Source: a virus. From it: DNA of 22,589 nucleotides. The first letter of the stretch is position 1. Each line of letters starts with the position of its first letter. The stretch covers positions 1 through 22,589 of IMG/VR virus record IMGVR_UViG_3300042505_001852. One strand, written 5' to 3'. Positions 15,227 through 22,589 of the stretch are shown here, piece by piece. The position numbers and the translations under genes were made by a program. The notes beneath the pieces were generated by a model. It worked only from the letters and a program-made list of their open reading frames with translations. It did no database searches and was not told the DNA's origin.

Positions 15227-15733
15227 ATGAGCTATCCAGACTTTGCTAATTTAAAAAGTATTTATAATAATCAAATGGATTTGCTTTTAGCAAGTACAGG
15301 ATTAACAACCAAATGTGTTCTAAATTATGGGATTAGTAAAAAAGAAGTTTGTCCTAATTGTATCTATGATCCAGCTTTAAAAAAATCATCTAATAAATAT
15401 AAAAACGGTGGCCCAGTACCGTTCATACTTGGTAAATTGTGTCCTTATTGTAATGGTGTGGGGTATTATGGAGAAGAAAAAACCGAAGAAGTTTACTTTG
15501 CAATAATTTCTGATCATAGAAAATGGATTAATCCACCAACAAATATAGCTATACCCCATAATATGATTCAAGCTATTTGTAGTATAGAATATTTTAAGTC
15601 TATTAAAAAATGTAAAGATTTAACGCTAGTACTTTCTTCTAAAGATAATCCTAAATATAATCTATATCAAGATCCTACCCCTGTTGGTTTGGGTGATAAT
15701 AATTATCTTTTTTCTTTTTGGAAATTAGTATGA
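15227..15733 (+). CDS. Zinc-ribbon neck / head-closure protein
   Basis: The 168-residue protein has two CxxC knuckles, CPNC (C42, C45) and CPYC (C72, C75), separated by a GGPVPF loop, which together should bind one zinc as a ribbon. The rest is beta-rich with a C-terminal region (GLGDNNYLFSFWKLV) fitting a small barrel. Its place, second after the adaptor and before a gp10-like protein, is that of the head-closure (stopper) protein. A zinc-ribbon neck protein of this kind is known from memory in aquatic phages, though zinc ribbons are absent from the well-studied stoppers. It overlaps the next gene by four bases (ATGA). Confidence 0.58.
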   Translation: MSYPDFANLKSIYNNQMDLLLASTGLTTKCVLNYGISKKEVCPNCIYDPALKKSSNKYKNGGPVPFILGKLCPYCNGVGYYGEEKTEEVYFAIISDHRKWINPPTNIAIPHNMIQAICSIEYFKSIKKCKDLTLVLSSKDNPKYNLYQDPTPVGLGDNNYLFSFWKLV

Positions 15734-16368
15734 ATTTTAGTTTAAAGGTTTTAGAAAATAGTCAGGTTATACAAAAAAGTATCTTAATCGCTTTGTTACC
15801 TGAAGCTAATAAGTATATGGATAAAGCTATTAGTATTATTAAAAAAGATTTACCAAATATCGTGAGCGAAGCTATAACCTCTGAACCAGAATATTTTTCA
15901 CTACTTAGTGGGCAGCTTAAATTTGAATTGGGTATTCCTGATGCTAGTAGTAAAATATATAGTTTAATTAATATGTGGATATCTAATATGGTTATAGATT
16001 ATAATCCGCCCACAATGACAAACTCCAGTATAAGATCGTCATTTAGCGCAAAATTAATAAGAGCAAATTTTAGTGATGTATTAGGAACAGATGAAACTTA
16101 TATTAACGATAGTTTAAGAGGATATAGTTTACCATGGCTAGAATGGTTACTATTAGACGGTAATGCTATCATTATTCCTAATTATGATGTGGTTATGGGT
16201 AGCAATCCAAGATCAAGAACAGGATCAGCAGTTATGAGAGAGTCAACATCATCATGGAAAGTTCCAGATCAATTTTCTGGCACAATATCAGATAATTGGA
16301 TAACACGAGCCATATCTAATTCTCAAGATAAAATACAAAAATTATTAGAAAGGGCGTTAAAAACATGA
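15730..16368 (+). CDS. Neck / tail completion protein (gp10-like position)
   Basis: The start is taken at ATG 15730, which overlaps the upstream stop as ATGA; the longer frame opens at a TTG (15718) inside the previous gene without a good site. The 212-residue product has an N-terminal helical region (about 10-60), then YNPPTMTNSSIRSSFSAKLI, then SLPWLEWLLLDGNAIIIPNY, then SNPRSRTGSAVM and WKVPDQFSGTISDNWITRAI, and a basic terminal helix. The combination of a terminal amphipathic helix and a beta core with RTG is like the HK97 gp10-type neck family, though longer than usual. Position, third in the joining cluster, agrees. Its stop overlaps the next ATG. Confidence 0.55.
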   Translation: MNFSLKVLENSQVIQKSILIALLPEANKYMDKAISIIKKDLPNIVSEAITSEPEYFSLLSGQLKFELGIPDASSKIYSLINMWISNMVIDYNPPTMTNSSIRSSFSAKLIRANFSDVLGTDETYINDSLRGYSLPWLEWLLLDGNAIIIPNYDVVMGSNPRSRTGSAVMRESTSSWKVPDQFSGTISDNWITRAISNSQDKIQKLLERALKT

Positions 16369-17324
16369 GTTGCTCTACTAATATTGTGTTTAAGGGTATT
16401 GACCATATTTCGGAAGAATTACTATTAAATATTTTAGAGTCTAATTTTAAGATGTTTTTAGATTGGGGTTTTCTAAATATAGGAGGATGGTTTGATGCTA
16501 CAATATCTAATAGTGGTTCTATATATGGATCTAGCTATCCTCACTCCAAACTTATGATGGTAGAAGATCCCTCTTATGAAGATGGTCAGGTTTGGCAGAG
16601 TATTAGAAAGGACTGGGTTTGGGAGAGTGGAGCTTGTTATTCTAGTGGAAATCCTATTAGCATTAGCGGAGTATATGTAGATACCGTTTATAATCCTTAT
16701 TCTAGTGGTGATTTTATTATTAACTATCCTATGGGTAGAATTATATTTGATGACGCTATAAGCTCAACCAGTGATGTTAAATTGAATTATAGTTATAGAT
16801 ATGTTCAAACATACAGAGCTAATGACGCCCCATGGCTATCTTCTGTACAATATTGGTCTTTTAGAAATAATAATCCTGATATTGGCCAAATATCTGATGG
16901 AGAATGGGCTGTTGATGGTAACCATAGAGTTCAACTACCAGCAATAGTTATAGAGTCTATTCCAAGATCACGATCAAGACCATATGAATTGGGTAATAGT
17001 TTATTATGGATAGAACAAGATATTGGTTTTTATGTATTTGCTGAAAATAAAAATGATAGAAATAAAATATTAGATATATTAAGACTTCAACAAGATGCTA
17101 CAATTCAACTATTTGATACTAATAAATTGGCCCAAGACGATAATTATCCTTTAGATCATAATGGACAACTTAAAAATAATCCATTAATGTATAATAATAT
17201 AGTTTCTCAGTATCCTTGGAAAAAATGTTTAATTAAAAATATTAGCCTAATTGAGCTAGATTCATTATCTACAAATTTACACCAAGGATTAGCTCGTGCA
17301 ACTATAGAGATAATTTCTGGTTGA
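16365..17324 (+). CDS. Putative tail terminator / joining protein
   Basis: The 319-residue protein sits between the neck genes and the tail tube, where the tail terminator ring normally is. It has a helical start (SEELLLNILESNFKMFLDWG), a beta-rich middle with FIINYPMGRIIFDDAI, and a C-terminal part with GFYVFAENKNDRNKILDILR then QQDATIQLFD and ARATIEIISG. The C-terminal part is compatible with the alpha/beta terminator fold; the middle (about 50-220) would be an extra domain, so the protein is about twice a usual terminator. It begins within the upstream stop (ATGA) with AAAGGG upstream. I do not recognise the family with certainty; the call is by position and partial pattern. Confidence 0.45.
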   Translation: MSCSTNIVFKGIDHISEELLLNILESNFKMFLDWGFLNIGGWFDATISNSGSIYGSSYPHSKLMMVEDPSYEDGQVWQSIRKDWVWESGACYSSGNPISISGVYVDTVYNPYSSGDFIINYPMGRIIFDDAISSTSDVKLNYSYRYVQTYRANDAPWLSSVQYWSFRNNNPDIGQISDGEWAVDGNHRVQLPAIVIESIPRSRSRPYELGNSLLWIEQDIGFYVFAENKNDRNKILDILRLQQDATIQLFDTNKLAQDDNYPLDHNGQLKNNPLMYNNIVSQYPWKKCLIKNISLIELDSLSTNLHQGLARATIEIISG

Positions 17325-17416
17325 TTTTATGAATTTATGTGTATATGATATTAATCGCATAATGTTTTTAAAAATCAAAGCTGATGCTAACACTAACTTC
17401 TTAATGGAGATTAATT

Positions 17417-18451
17417 ATGGCCAATAATCGTATTTATTACGCAATTCAACAGGTTCAACTAGGTTCAGCAGCTGGAACTATGACAGCCGTTCATGGCTTA
17501 CAAAGCGTTGGCATTACAACAAATTTTAATCTCGAACAGGTCTTCGAACTTGGTCAACTTGCTATCTACCAAAACGTAGAAGCTGTACCAGATATTGAAG
17601 TTACTCTTAATAAGGTATTAGACGGATATCCTTTAATTTATACTCTTGCTACTGAAGAAGGTAGTATTGCTGCTGTTGATGCTAGTATTGCTGGTCGCCA
17701 AAATGCTCGTTGTGATATGAAACTCGCTATCTTTGCCGATAATAAGATAGCCTCTAGTGGTAACTCAATTCATGCTGTTACATGTTCAGGTATGTATGTT
17801 AGTAGTGTTAGCTATACATTTCCAGTAGATGGTAACTTTACAGAAGATGTGACTCTTGTTGGTAATAATAAGGTATGGGGCGGTACTGTTACTGGAGCAT
17901 TTGATAATACTGATGAACCAGAATCAGCTACTGGTGTTGGTCGCAGACAGTTTCTTAAGATGAGTAGTTGTGTATTCCCTGATAATATTCCTGGTATCTC
18001 TAATGGCACTAACTCACTTATTGGTGGTGGCAGTGGACATGCTGTACATTTCCAAAATATCACAGTAAGTTGTGATTTTGGTCGTGAATCCATCAACGAA
18101 CTAGGTACTTTTGCTCCTTATCATCGTTATGTAACATTTCCAGTAGAAGTTACTAGTGAATTTGAAGTAGTAGCAGTTAGTGGTGATAGTATAAATGCTA
18201 CAGAAAGTGGTTTTTATGGTAATAGTGGAGCCTGTGAGCTTCGTTATAATTTACAAGATCAGACTATATTCCTAGAAACTTGCGAAGGTACTAGAATTAG
18301 TCTTGGAGATAAGAACAAACTTAGTAGCGTAAACTATACTGGTGGTGATACTGGTGGTGGTAATGTGAGTATAACATATAGTTATGTTACATATAACGAC
18401 TTTAGTGTTGCTCATAATGGTGGTGATTTCTACGCTAGTCTAGCTCCTTGA
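17417..18451 (+). CDS. Major tail tube protein
   Basis: The 344-residue product is the likely tail tube subunit. Its N-terminal part (about 1-165) has the features of tube proteins: YAIQQVQLG, HGLQSVGITTNFNLEQVFEL and VEAVPDIEVTLNKVLDGYPL, followed by a beta sandwich. The remaining roughly 170 residues, with an HAVHFQNITVSCDFGRESIN segment, look like a second beta-rich half, so it may be a two-domain tube subunit. AATGGAG precedes the ATG. Arg codons are mostly CGT/CGC, as in the capsid and decoration genes and unlike the AGA-rich neighbours, consistent with very high copy number. No sheath gene is adjacent. A 92-base gap lies upstream and contains a possible 32-residue frame (17329-17427). 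Confidence 0.8.
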   Translation: MANNRIYYAIQQVQLGSAAGTMTAVHGLQSVGITTNFNLEQVFELGQLAIYQNVEAVPDIEVTLNKVLDGYPLIYTLATEEGSIAAVDASIAGRQNARCDMKLAIFADNKIASSGNSIHAVTCSGMYVSSVSYTFPVDGNFTEDVTLVGNNKVWGGTVTGAFDNTDEPESATGVGRRQFLKMSSCVFPDNIPGISNGTNSLIGGGSGHAVHFQNITVSCDFGRESINELGTFAPYHRYVTFPVEVTSEFEVVAVSGDSINATESGFYGNSGACELRYNLQDQTIFLETCEGTRISLGDKNKLSSVNYTGGDTGGGNVSITYSYVTYNDFSVAHNGGDFYASLAP

Positions 18452-18507
18452 TAAAGTAGAGTAGTTTAGAAGATTTAAATAAGACTGTGGATATTTAGTT
18501 TAGGACT

Positions 18508-19554
18508 ATGGATAGAAAAAATATAGAACTACATTTATCCAGAATATTATCTGGATATTATATATTTATTTATCAAAAAAATAAGTATAAATTAATTTAT
18601 CCTAGTATTGATATTAAATATCAGGCAGAGTTATATGCCGAGGATGAGTACGAAAATACTAAATTTAATACTTGGCTTTTAGAAGAAGATATATTAAATA
18701 GTTTGATTGGCTTAGGATTATGGACATATAATGGGGATGAGAATCTTAAAAAATTAGAAACTCAAATAGAAGATTTAAAAGTAGATTTATATAATAATCA
18801 TTTTAATAATACTAAAGTTAAAACTATCAGAAGATATTTAGCGAATACTAAAGCGTCATATAATCAACAATATAATATACGACATTCTTTTGATAGCTAT
18901 ACTCTTGATGGATACTTAGAGTCTTTAAAAAATCAATATATTTTAGCTTATAGCTTATATGACACTAATAATAATTTAATTTTTAATAACTTAAACGATA
19001 TTAATTATTTATTTTTTAATAGTATTTCTAATATTATATCATCTAATATGATAGATACTAAAACATATAGAAAATTAGCAAGAAGTAATATATGGAATAA
19101 TTATTGGTCTACTAATAATCAAAATGTTTTTAATAAATCGGTTATAGAATGGACCGATGAGCAAAAAATGTTGGTTATGTTTACAAAAATGTATGATAAT
19201 GCCAGAGAACACTCAGAATGTCCTACGGACAATATATTTGAAGACGATGATTTATTTGATGGATGGATGATACTACAAAGAAGAGAAAATGAAAAGCAAA
19301 AAAATAAAAATAGAGCATCTAAATTATTAGAAGGTAAAAATTTAAAAAATGCTAATGAGGTATTTTTAGTCGCAGGATCCCAAGACGAAGCACAAAACAT
19401 ATATGACTTGAATGATGCTCTTTCTAGAAATATTATAAAAGAAAGAAATAACATAGTAAACAATAATAAGGATGCTCAAATTCATGAGCAAAATCTTCCG
19501 GATGTTCAAAGGCAATTAATGATGCAACAAACAAATGCAAGGCGTAAAAAATGA
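18508..19554 (+). CDS. Unknown tail-assembly protein
   Basis: No family is recognised. The 348-residue protein is Asn-, Lys- and Tyr-rich and largely helical. A predicted coiled-coil stretch lies at about 80-125 (LKKLETQIEDLKVDLYNN onward), an acidic patch follows at about 240-250 (FEDDDLFDG), and the C-terminal third is charged and Gln-rich (DVQRQLMMQQTNARRKK), probably disordered. The ribosome-binding site is weak. It lies between the tube and the tape measure, where tail-assembly chaperones are usually encoded, and its stop overlaps the next gene's ATG through a run of six A, so it may act with that gene. There is no signal peptide or membrane segment. A chaperone role is inferred only from place. 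Confidence 0.45.
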   Translation: MDRKNIELHLSRILSGYYIFIYQKNKYKLIYPSIDIKYQAELYAEDEYENTKFNTWLLEEDILNSLIGLGLWTYNGDENLKKLETQIEDLKVDLYNNHFNNTKVKTIRRYLANTKASYNQQYNIRHSFDSYTLDGYLESLKNQYILAYSLYDTNNNLIFNNLNDINYLFFNSISNIISSNMIDTKTYRKLARSNIWNNYWSTNNQNVFNKSVIEWTDEQKMLVMFTKMYDNAREHSECPTDNIFEDDDLFDGWMILQRRENEKQKNKNRASKLLEGKNLKNANEVFLVAGSQDEAQNIYDLNDALSRNIIKERNNIVNNNKDAQIHEQNLPDVQRQLMMQQTNARRKK

Positions 19555-19823
19555 CACCAGAACAAAAATCTATCTTAACCAAAAGATTTCAAACCACAAT
19601 GATAGGCGCTTTATTCGAATTTGAGAAAGTTTTTGGTCATTTATGGGGAATACATAAAAACGAAGATAGTCTCACAGAAGAAGAATTGGCGTTTGACGAT
19701 AAGTGGAATTGGGTAAGAAATCAAATTCTTAATAATGGCAATAGTCAGCTAAGAAAATGTTTAGCAGATTTAGACAATACGAAATATCACTACAAACTTT
19801 ATAAAAGGAACAATGAGGAATAA
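19551..19823 (+). CDS. Small conserved tail-region protein
   Basis: The 90-residue, helical and charged product has a compact conserved-looking core: KRFQTTMIGALFEFEKVFGH, then LWG, then WNWVRNQILNNGNSQLRK. Similar short proteins are recalled from marine T4-like and other aquatic phages, without a proven function. It starts within the upstream stop (ATGA after A6) and ends two bases before the next gene, so all three genes ahead of the tape measure are translated as one coupled unit. A tail-assembly chaperone component is the best guess from location and size. The start is fixed by the overlap, since the N-terminal MTPEQK segment fits. Confidence 0.55.
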   Translation: MTPEQKSILTKRFQTTMIGALFEFEKVFGHLWGIHKNEDSLTEEELAFDDKWNWVRNQILNNGNSQLRKCLADLDNTKYHYKLYKRNNEE

Positions 19824-19825
19824 TT

Positions 19826-20683
19826 ATGAAAACTAAAACTTTTAGTATCACAGTAGAGGGTCAGACCAGAGAATTCGTTGTAAGATCACCATCTGTTCAA
19901 GATCAAAAAGAAGCTAGTAAAATTTATAATCAAGAATTTAGCGACGCTATCAAAGCTAAGGCTGTTGTTAGGGCCAAAATTGATGATTTATTAAAAGAAC
20001 AGGGTTTGTGGGATGATACTAAACAACTAAAATTGGGCGAATTACAGAATAAACTATTAGATAGTGAAAGAAAACTGGCCAAGGGTGGTATTCCATTATC
20101 AGAAGCTAGACAAATAGCGTTAGATATGAAAAAGGTTAGAGATGATATTAGAGATCTAATTTCTGTACGAACAGCACTAGATAATCATACAGCAGAAGGC
20201 CAGGCTGATAATGCTAGGTTTAATTATCTTGTTTCAGCTTGCACGGTGTATAAAGATAGTAATAATAAGTATTTTATTAATCTAGAAGACTATTTAAATA
20301 AGTCAACAGATGAGGTTGCTATAAAGGCAGCTCAAGCTTTGGCCAATATGATTTATGGTTTAGATAATGATTATGAAAGTGGTTTACCAGAAAACAAGTT
20401 TTTAAAACAATTCAAATTTGTTGATGATAAACTTCGATTAATTAATAAAGAAGGTAAATTGGTTGATAGTGAAGGTAGACTAATTGATGAAAATGGCAGA
20501 TATATCGATAAAGATGGTAACTTTGTTGATAAGTATGGCCATAGAGTAGACGACGCTGGAGAATATGTGGTTGATCATCAACCATTTTTAGATGATAATG
20601 GACAACCTATTGTGGAAGAAAAGGCTAAGGATGAATCAAAACCACCTGTCACAACTAGTGAGAATCCAGCAGTCTCAGGTTGA
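19826..20683 (+). CDS. Putative tail-assembly chaperone with heptapeptide repeats
   Basis: The 285-residue product has three parts. Residues 1-25 form a small beta hairpin (TFSITVEGQTREFVVRSP), like the entry of tail-chaperone or tape-measure-binding proteins. Residues about 26-195 are helical and charged. Residues 206-261 consist of eight seven-residue units of the form (I/V/L)-D-x-x-G-x-(L/Y/F), such as VDSEGRL, IDENGRY, IDKDGNF and VDKYGHR; the seventh (VVDHQPF) is degenerate. The tail (262-285) is polar and Pro/Glu-rich. TGAGGAA precedes the ATG. It immediately precedes the tape measure gene, the usual seat of chaperones that coat the tape measure. A similar repeat tract is recalled from marine phages. 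No slippery sequence for a G/GT-type fusion is obvious in it. The role is inference. Confidence 0.5.
   Translation: MKTKTFSITVEGQTREFVVRSPSVQDQKEASKIYNQEFSDAIKAKAVVRAKIDDLLKEQGLWDDTKQLKLGELQNKLLDSERKLAKGGIPLSEARQIALDMKKVRDDIRDLISVRTALDNHTAEGQADNARFNYLVSACTVYKDSNNKYFINLEDYLNKSTDEVAIKAAQALANMIYGLDNDYESGLPENKFLKQFKFVDDKLRLINKEGKLVDSEGRLIDENGRYIDKDGNFVDKYGHRVDDAGEYVVDHQPFLDDNGQPIVEEKAKDESKPPVTTSENPAVSG
20441..20608 (+). repeat. Eight 21-bp units coding (I/V)DxxGx(L/Y/F)
   Basis: In-frame 21-base units encode the heptapeptide repeat of residues 206-261. The DNA units have diverged in codon choice, so the amino-acid pattern, not the DNA, appears to be what is kept. Confidence 0.85.
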
Positions 20684-20707
20684 TAATTTTTCATTATTGA
20701 TATCCTT

Positions 20708-20750
20708 AATAGTATCCCTATTAGTAGTAGTTGCTAATGGGGATATTATT
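20708..20750 (+). promoter_or_regulatory. Long hairpin before tape measure gene
   Basis: Bases 20708-20724 pair with 20734-20750 over 17 positions (two G-U pairs) around a nine-base loop, with CCC opposite GGG at the core. The hairpin ends four bases before the GTGGAG ribosome-binding site of the tape measure. The following T-stretch is short and broken by A (TATTATTTTAT), so it is a weak terminator, an attenuator or an mRNA-processing/translation element rather than a classical terminator. Confidence 0.7.
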
Positions 20751-20770
20751 TTATGTGGAGTTAAATAAGT

Positions 20771-22589
20771 ATGGCATCGGCCTTTAATCTTACTGCACAA
20801 ATTAACCTTCAAGGTCCAGCCAATCTTAGAACAGTTGTTGCTGATATTAGGCGACAGTTAGGTTCCATAACGGTTGATATTAATCCACAGATCAATGCCG
20901 CTGCTGCTAGAAATGTTGCTAGTTTGTCTAATGATCTTAGGACATTAAATTCTGTATTGAATAATACAGTTACTGCTAGTAGAAGTGCAGCCCAAGCTAT
21001 TAATAATTTGGGAAATGCCATAAATAGTGTTGGTGGTCGTAATATACAACAAAATATGAATGCTGCTACAGCAGCAGCTCAAAACTTGAGTAGAAATATA
21101 ACCTCTGTTGGTCAAAATACTCAAAGAGCAGCAACCCAAATGGAAGAGTTTGGTAGACAAAGTGCTTTAGCTATCCGACGTTTTGCTGCTTTTAGCATAG
21201 TTACTTCTGCTGTATATAGTTTTATTAATGCTGTTTCTAAGGGCGTTGATGAATTTATAAAGTTTGATAAAGAATTTGTTAGACTACAACAGGTTACTGG
21301 TGAAAGCGCCAAAGGATTACAGTCATTAGCTAGTGAAATTAGTAGACTAGCTACCCAGTATGGTGTGGCCTCAAACTCCTTAACTCAAGTCTCTGTAACA
21401 CTAGCACAAGCTGGTCTTACAGCTGGTGATACCAAGAGAGCACTAGAAGCTTTAGCTCAAAGCGCATTGAGTCCATCATTTGACGATATGAATGAAACTG
21501 TCGAAGGTAGTATTGCTCTTATGAGACAGTTTGGTATTAGTGCTACTGATTTGGGTAAAGCATTAGGTTCTGTTAGTGCCGTATCTGCTCAGTTCGCCGT
21601 AGAAGCTAGTGATATTATTACAGCTATTCAGCGTACTGGTGGTGTATTTGCCACAGCTAGTAAGGGTGTTTCACAAGGTTCTGAGGCCCTTAATGAATTT
21701 ATAGCATTATTTACTAGTGTGCGTCAAACTACTCGTGAAAGTGCTGAAACTATCGCTACTGGTTTAAGAACTATTTTTACTAGAATTCAAAGAGGAGATA
21801 CAATAGACGCATTAAAAGAATTTGGTGTTACATTAACAGATCTAGAAGGTAAATTCGTAGGACCGTTTGAAGCTGTGAAAAGACTTAGTATTGGTCTTAA
21901 AAGTTTAGATCCTAGAGATTTAAGATTTTCTGCGATTGTTGAAGAACTAGGTGGTTTTAGACAAATTGGTAAAGTTATTCCTCTTATTCAACAGTTTGCA
22001 GTAGCACAGCAGGCACTTAAAGTTGCTCAACAAGGCCAGGGTATTTTAGCTAAAGACGCCGCTACTGCACAATTAAGTTTAGCAAACCAAATAGCAAAAG
22101 TAAGAGAAGAATTTTTAGCATTAATTAGAAGTATTGGTGAAAGTGATAGTTTTAAGAGTTTTGTTAATTTATCACTACAATTAGCTAGCGCCTTAATAAG
22201 AGTAGCTGATGCTGCAAAAGATGTACTACCAGCTATTGCCGCTATTAGTACCATTAAAGGTATTTCAGCACTAACTCAATTTGGATCTGGATTTGCTAGA
22301 GGATTAACAAGACCACGAGGATTTGCTACGGGTGGATATGTTCCTGGTAGTGGCAATAGAGATACTGTTCCAGCAATGTTAACTCCCGGCGAGTTTGTTA
22401 TTAGAAAAAAGGCTGTAGAAACTATTGGCGTAAACAGACTTCAAAATCTTAATACGGGTGGTGGTGTTCAAAAATTTGCTAGGGGTTCATTTGTTATGCC
22501 AAAAGCTAGGGGCGTAGCTGGAGCAAGGGGTGCTAGAAGCAGATTTAAAGATCTCACAGAAGAAGAGTTAGCACAACTTAGCACAGATG
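20771..22589 (+). CDS. Tape measure protein, 3' truncated by window end
   Basis: The reading frame is open for 606 codons to the edge. The protein sets tail length and is ejected into the cell with the DNA. Residues 40-130 are Ala/Asn/Gln-rich, repetitive and helical. A hydrophobic stretch (about 138-155, RFAAFSIVTSAVYSFI) may be membrane-active. About 175-400 matches the PhageMin_Tail/TP901 core, with LATQYGVASNSLTQVSVTLA, SAETIATGLRTIFTRIQ and LDPRDLRFSAIVEELGGFRQ. Residues 517-553 carry the frequent tape-measure motif FATGGYVPGSGNRDTVPAML followed by TPGEFVIRKKA. The start ATG is preceded by GTGGAG at a long ten-base spacing and by the hairpin at 20708-20750. The C-terminal part lies outside the window. 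Confidence 0.93.
   Translation, partial: MASAFNLTAQINLQGPANLRTVVADIRRQLGSITVDINPQINAAAARNVASLSNDLRTLNSVLNNTVTASRSAAQAINNLGNAINSVGGRNIQQNMNAATAAAQNLSRNITSVGQNTQRAATQMEEFGRQSALAIRRFAAFSIVTSAVYSFINAVSKGVDEFIKFDKEFVRLQQVTGESAKGLQSLASEISRLATQYGVASNSLTQVSVTLAQAGLTAGDTKRALEALAQSALSPSFDDMNETVEGSIALMRQFGISATDLGKALGSVSAVSAQFAVEASDIITAIQRTGGVFATASKGVSQGSEALNEFIALFTSVRQTTRESAETIATGLRTIFTRIQRGDTIDALKEFGVTLTDLEGKFVGPFEAVKRLSIGLKSLDPRDLRFSAIVEELGGFRQIGKVIPLIQQFAVAQQALKVAQQGQGILAKDAATAQLSLANQIAKVREEFLALIRSIGESDSFKSFVNLSLQLASALIRVADAAKDVLPAIAAISTIKGISALTQFGSGFARGLTRPRGFATGGYVPGSGNRDTVPAMLTPGEFVIRKKAVETIGVNRLQNLNTGGGVQKFARGSFVMPKARGVAGARGARSRFKDLTEEELAQLSTD

Noticed and set aside
15718-15729. TTG start four codons upstream of the third neck gene
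   Set aside because: The ATG at 15730 overlaps the preceding stop as ATGA, the rule in this cluster; nothing supports the TTG.
18452-18507. T4-type late promoter (TATAAATA) before the tail accessory genes
   Set aside because: Only the partial match TTTAAATAAG is seen, and a similar string at 20760-20769 lies between a ribosome-binding site and its ATG where it could not act as a promoter.

Overview
The window is a virion-morphogenesis block of a tailed, double-stranded DNA bacteriophage (Caudoviricetes). Every gene is on the + strand, genes are packed tightly or overlap, Shine-Dalgarno sites of the AGGAG type are common, and the order terminase, portal, protease/scaffold, capsid, neck, tail tube, tape measure is that of a phage late region. 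Most of the DNA is AT-rich. No host gene, integrase, tRNA or CRISPR array is visible, so the host cannot be named. Several proteins resemble, from memory only, families common in aquatic phages and cyanophages.

Layout. 27-3579 is the DNA packaging region: a putative small terminase, an HNH endonuclease, an ERCC4-type nuclease and a complete large terminase, overlapping one another. 3631-8778 is the head region: portal, a fused prohead protease-scaffold with a strong internal start for a nested scaffold, a probable capsid decoration protein and the HK97-fold major capsid protein, closed by an intrinsic terminator at 8807-8836. 8890-14652 is an adhesion block placed between capsid and neck genes: a small Ig-like structural protein, a 1256-residue mosaic tail fibre, and three translationally linked small genes (13077-14652) that are clearly GC-richer than everything around them. 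14693-17324 holds four neck and head-tail joining proteins. 17417-22589 holds the tail tube, three probable tail-assembly accessory proteins and the first 606 residues of the tape measure protein, which runs off the end.

The genes work together as follows. Terminase and its nuclease neighbours cut and pump DNA through the portal into a prohead. That prohead is built on the scaffold, matured by the protease and stabilised by the decoration protein. The neck proteins close the filled head and join it to a tail whose length is set by the tape measure. The fibre block supplies host recognition. No sheath gene lies beside the tube gene, which favours a siphovirus-like tail, but a sheath could lie outside the window.

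The points most worth a second look are the nested scaffold start, the displaced adhesion block flanked by an identical 12-bp gene-start sequence, the GC-rich cassette inside it, the ERCC4 nuclease between the terminase subunits, a seven-residue repeat in the protein before the tape measure, and a 17-bp hairpin directly in front of the tape measure ribosome-binding site.
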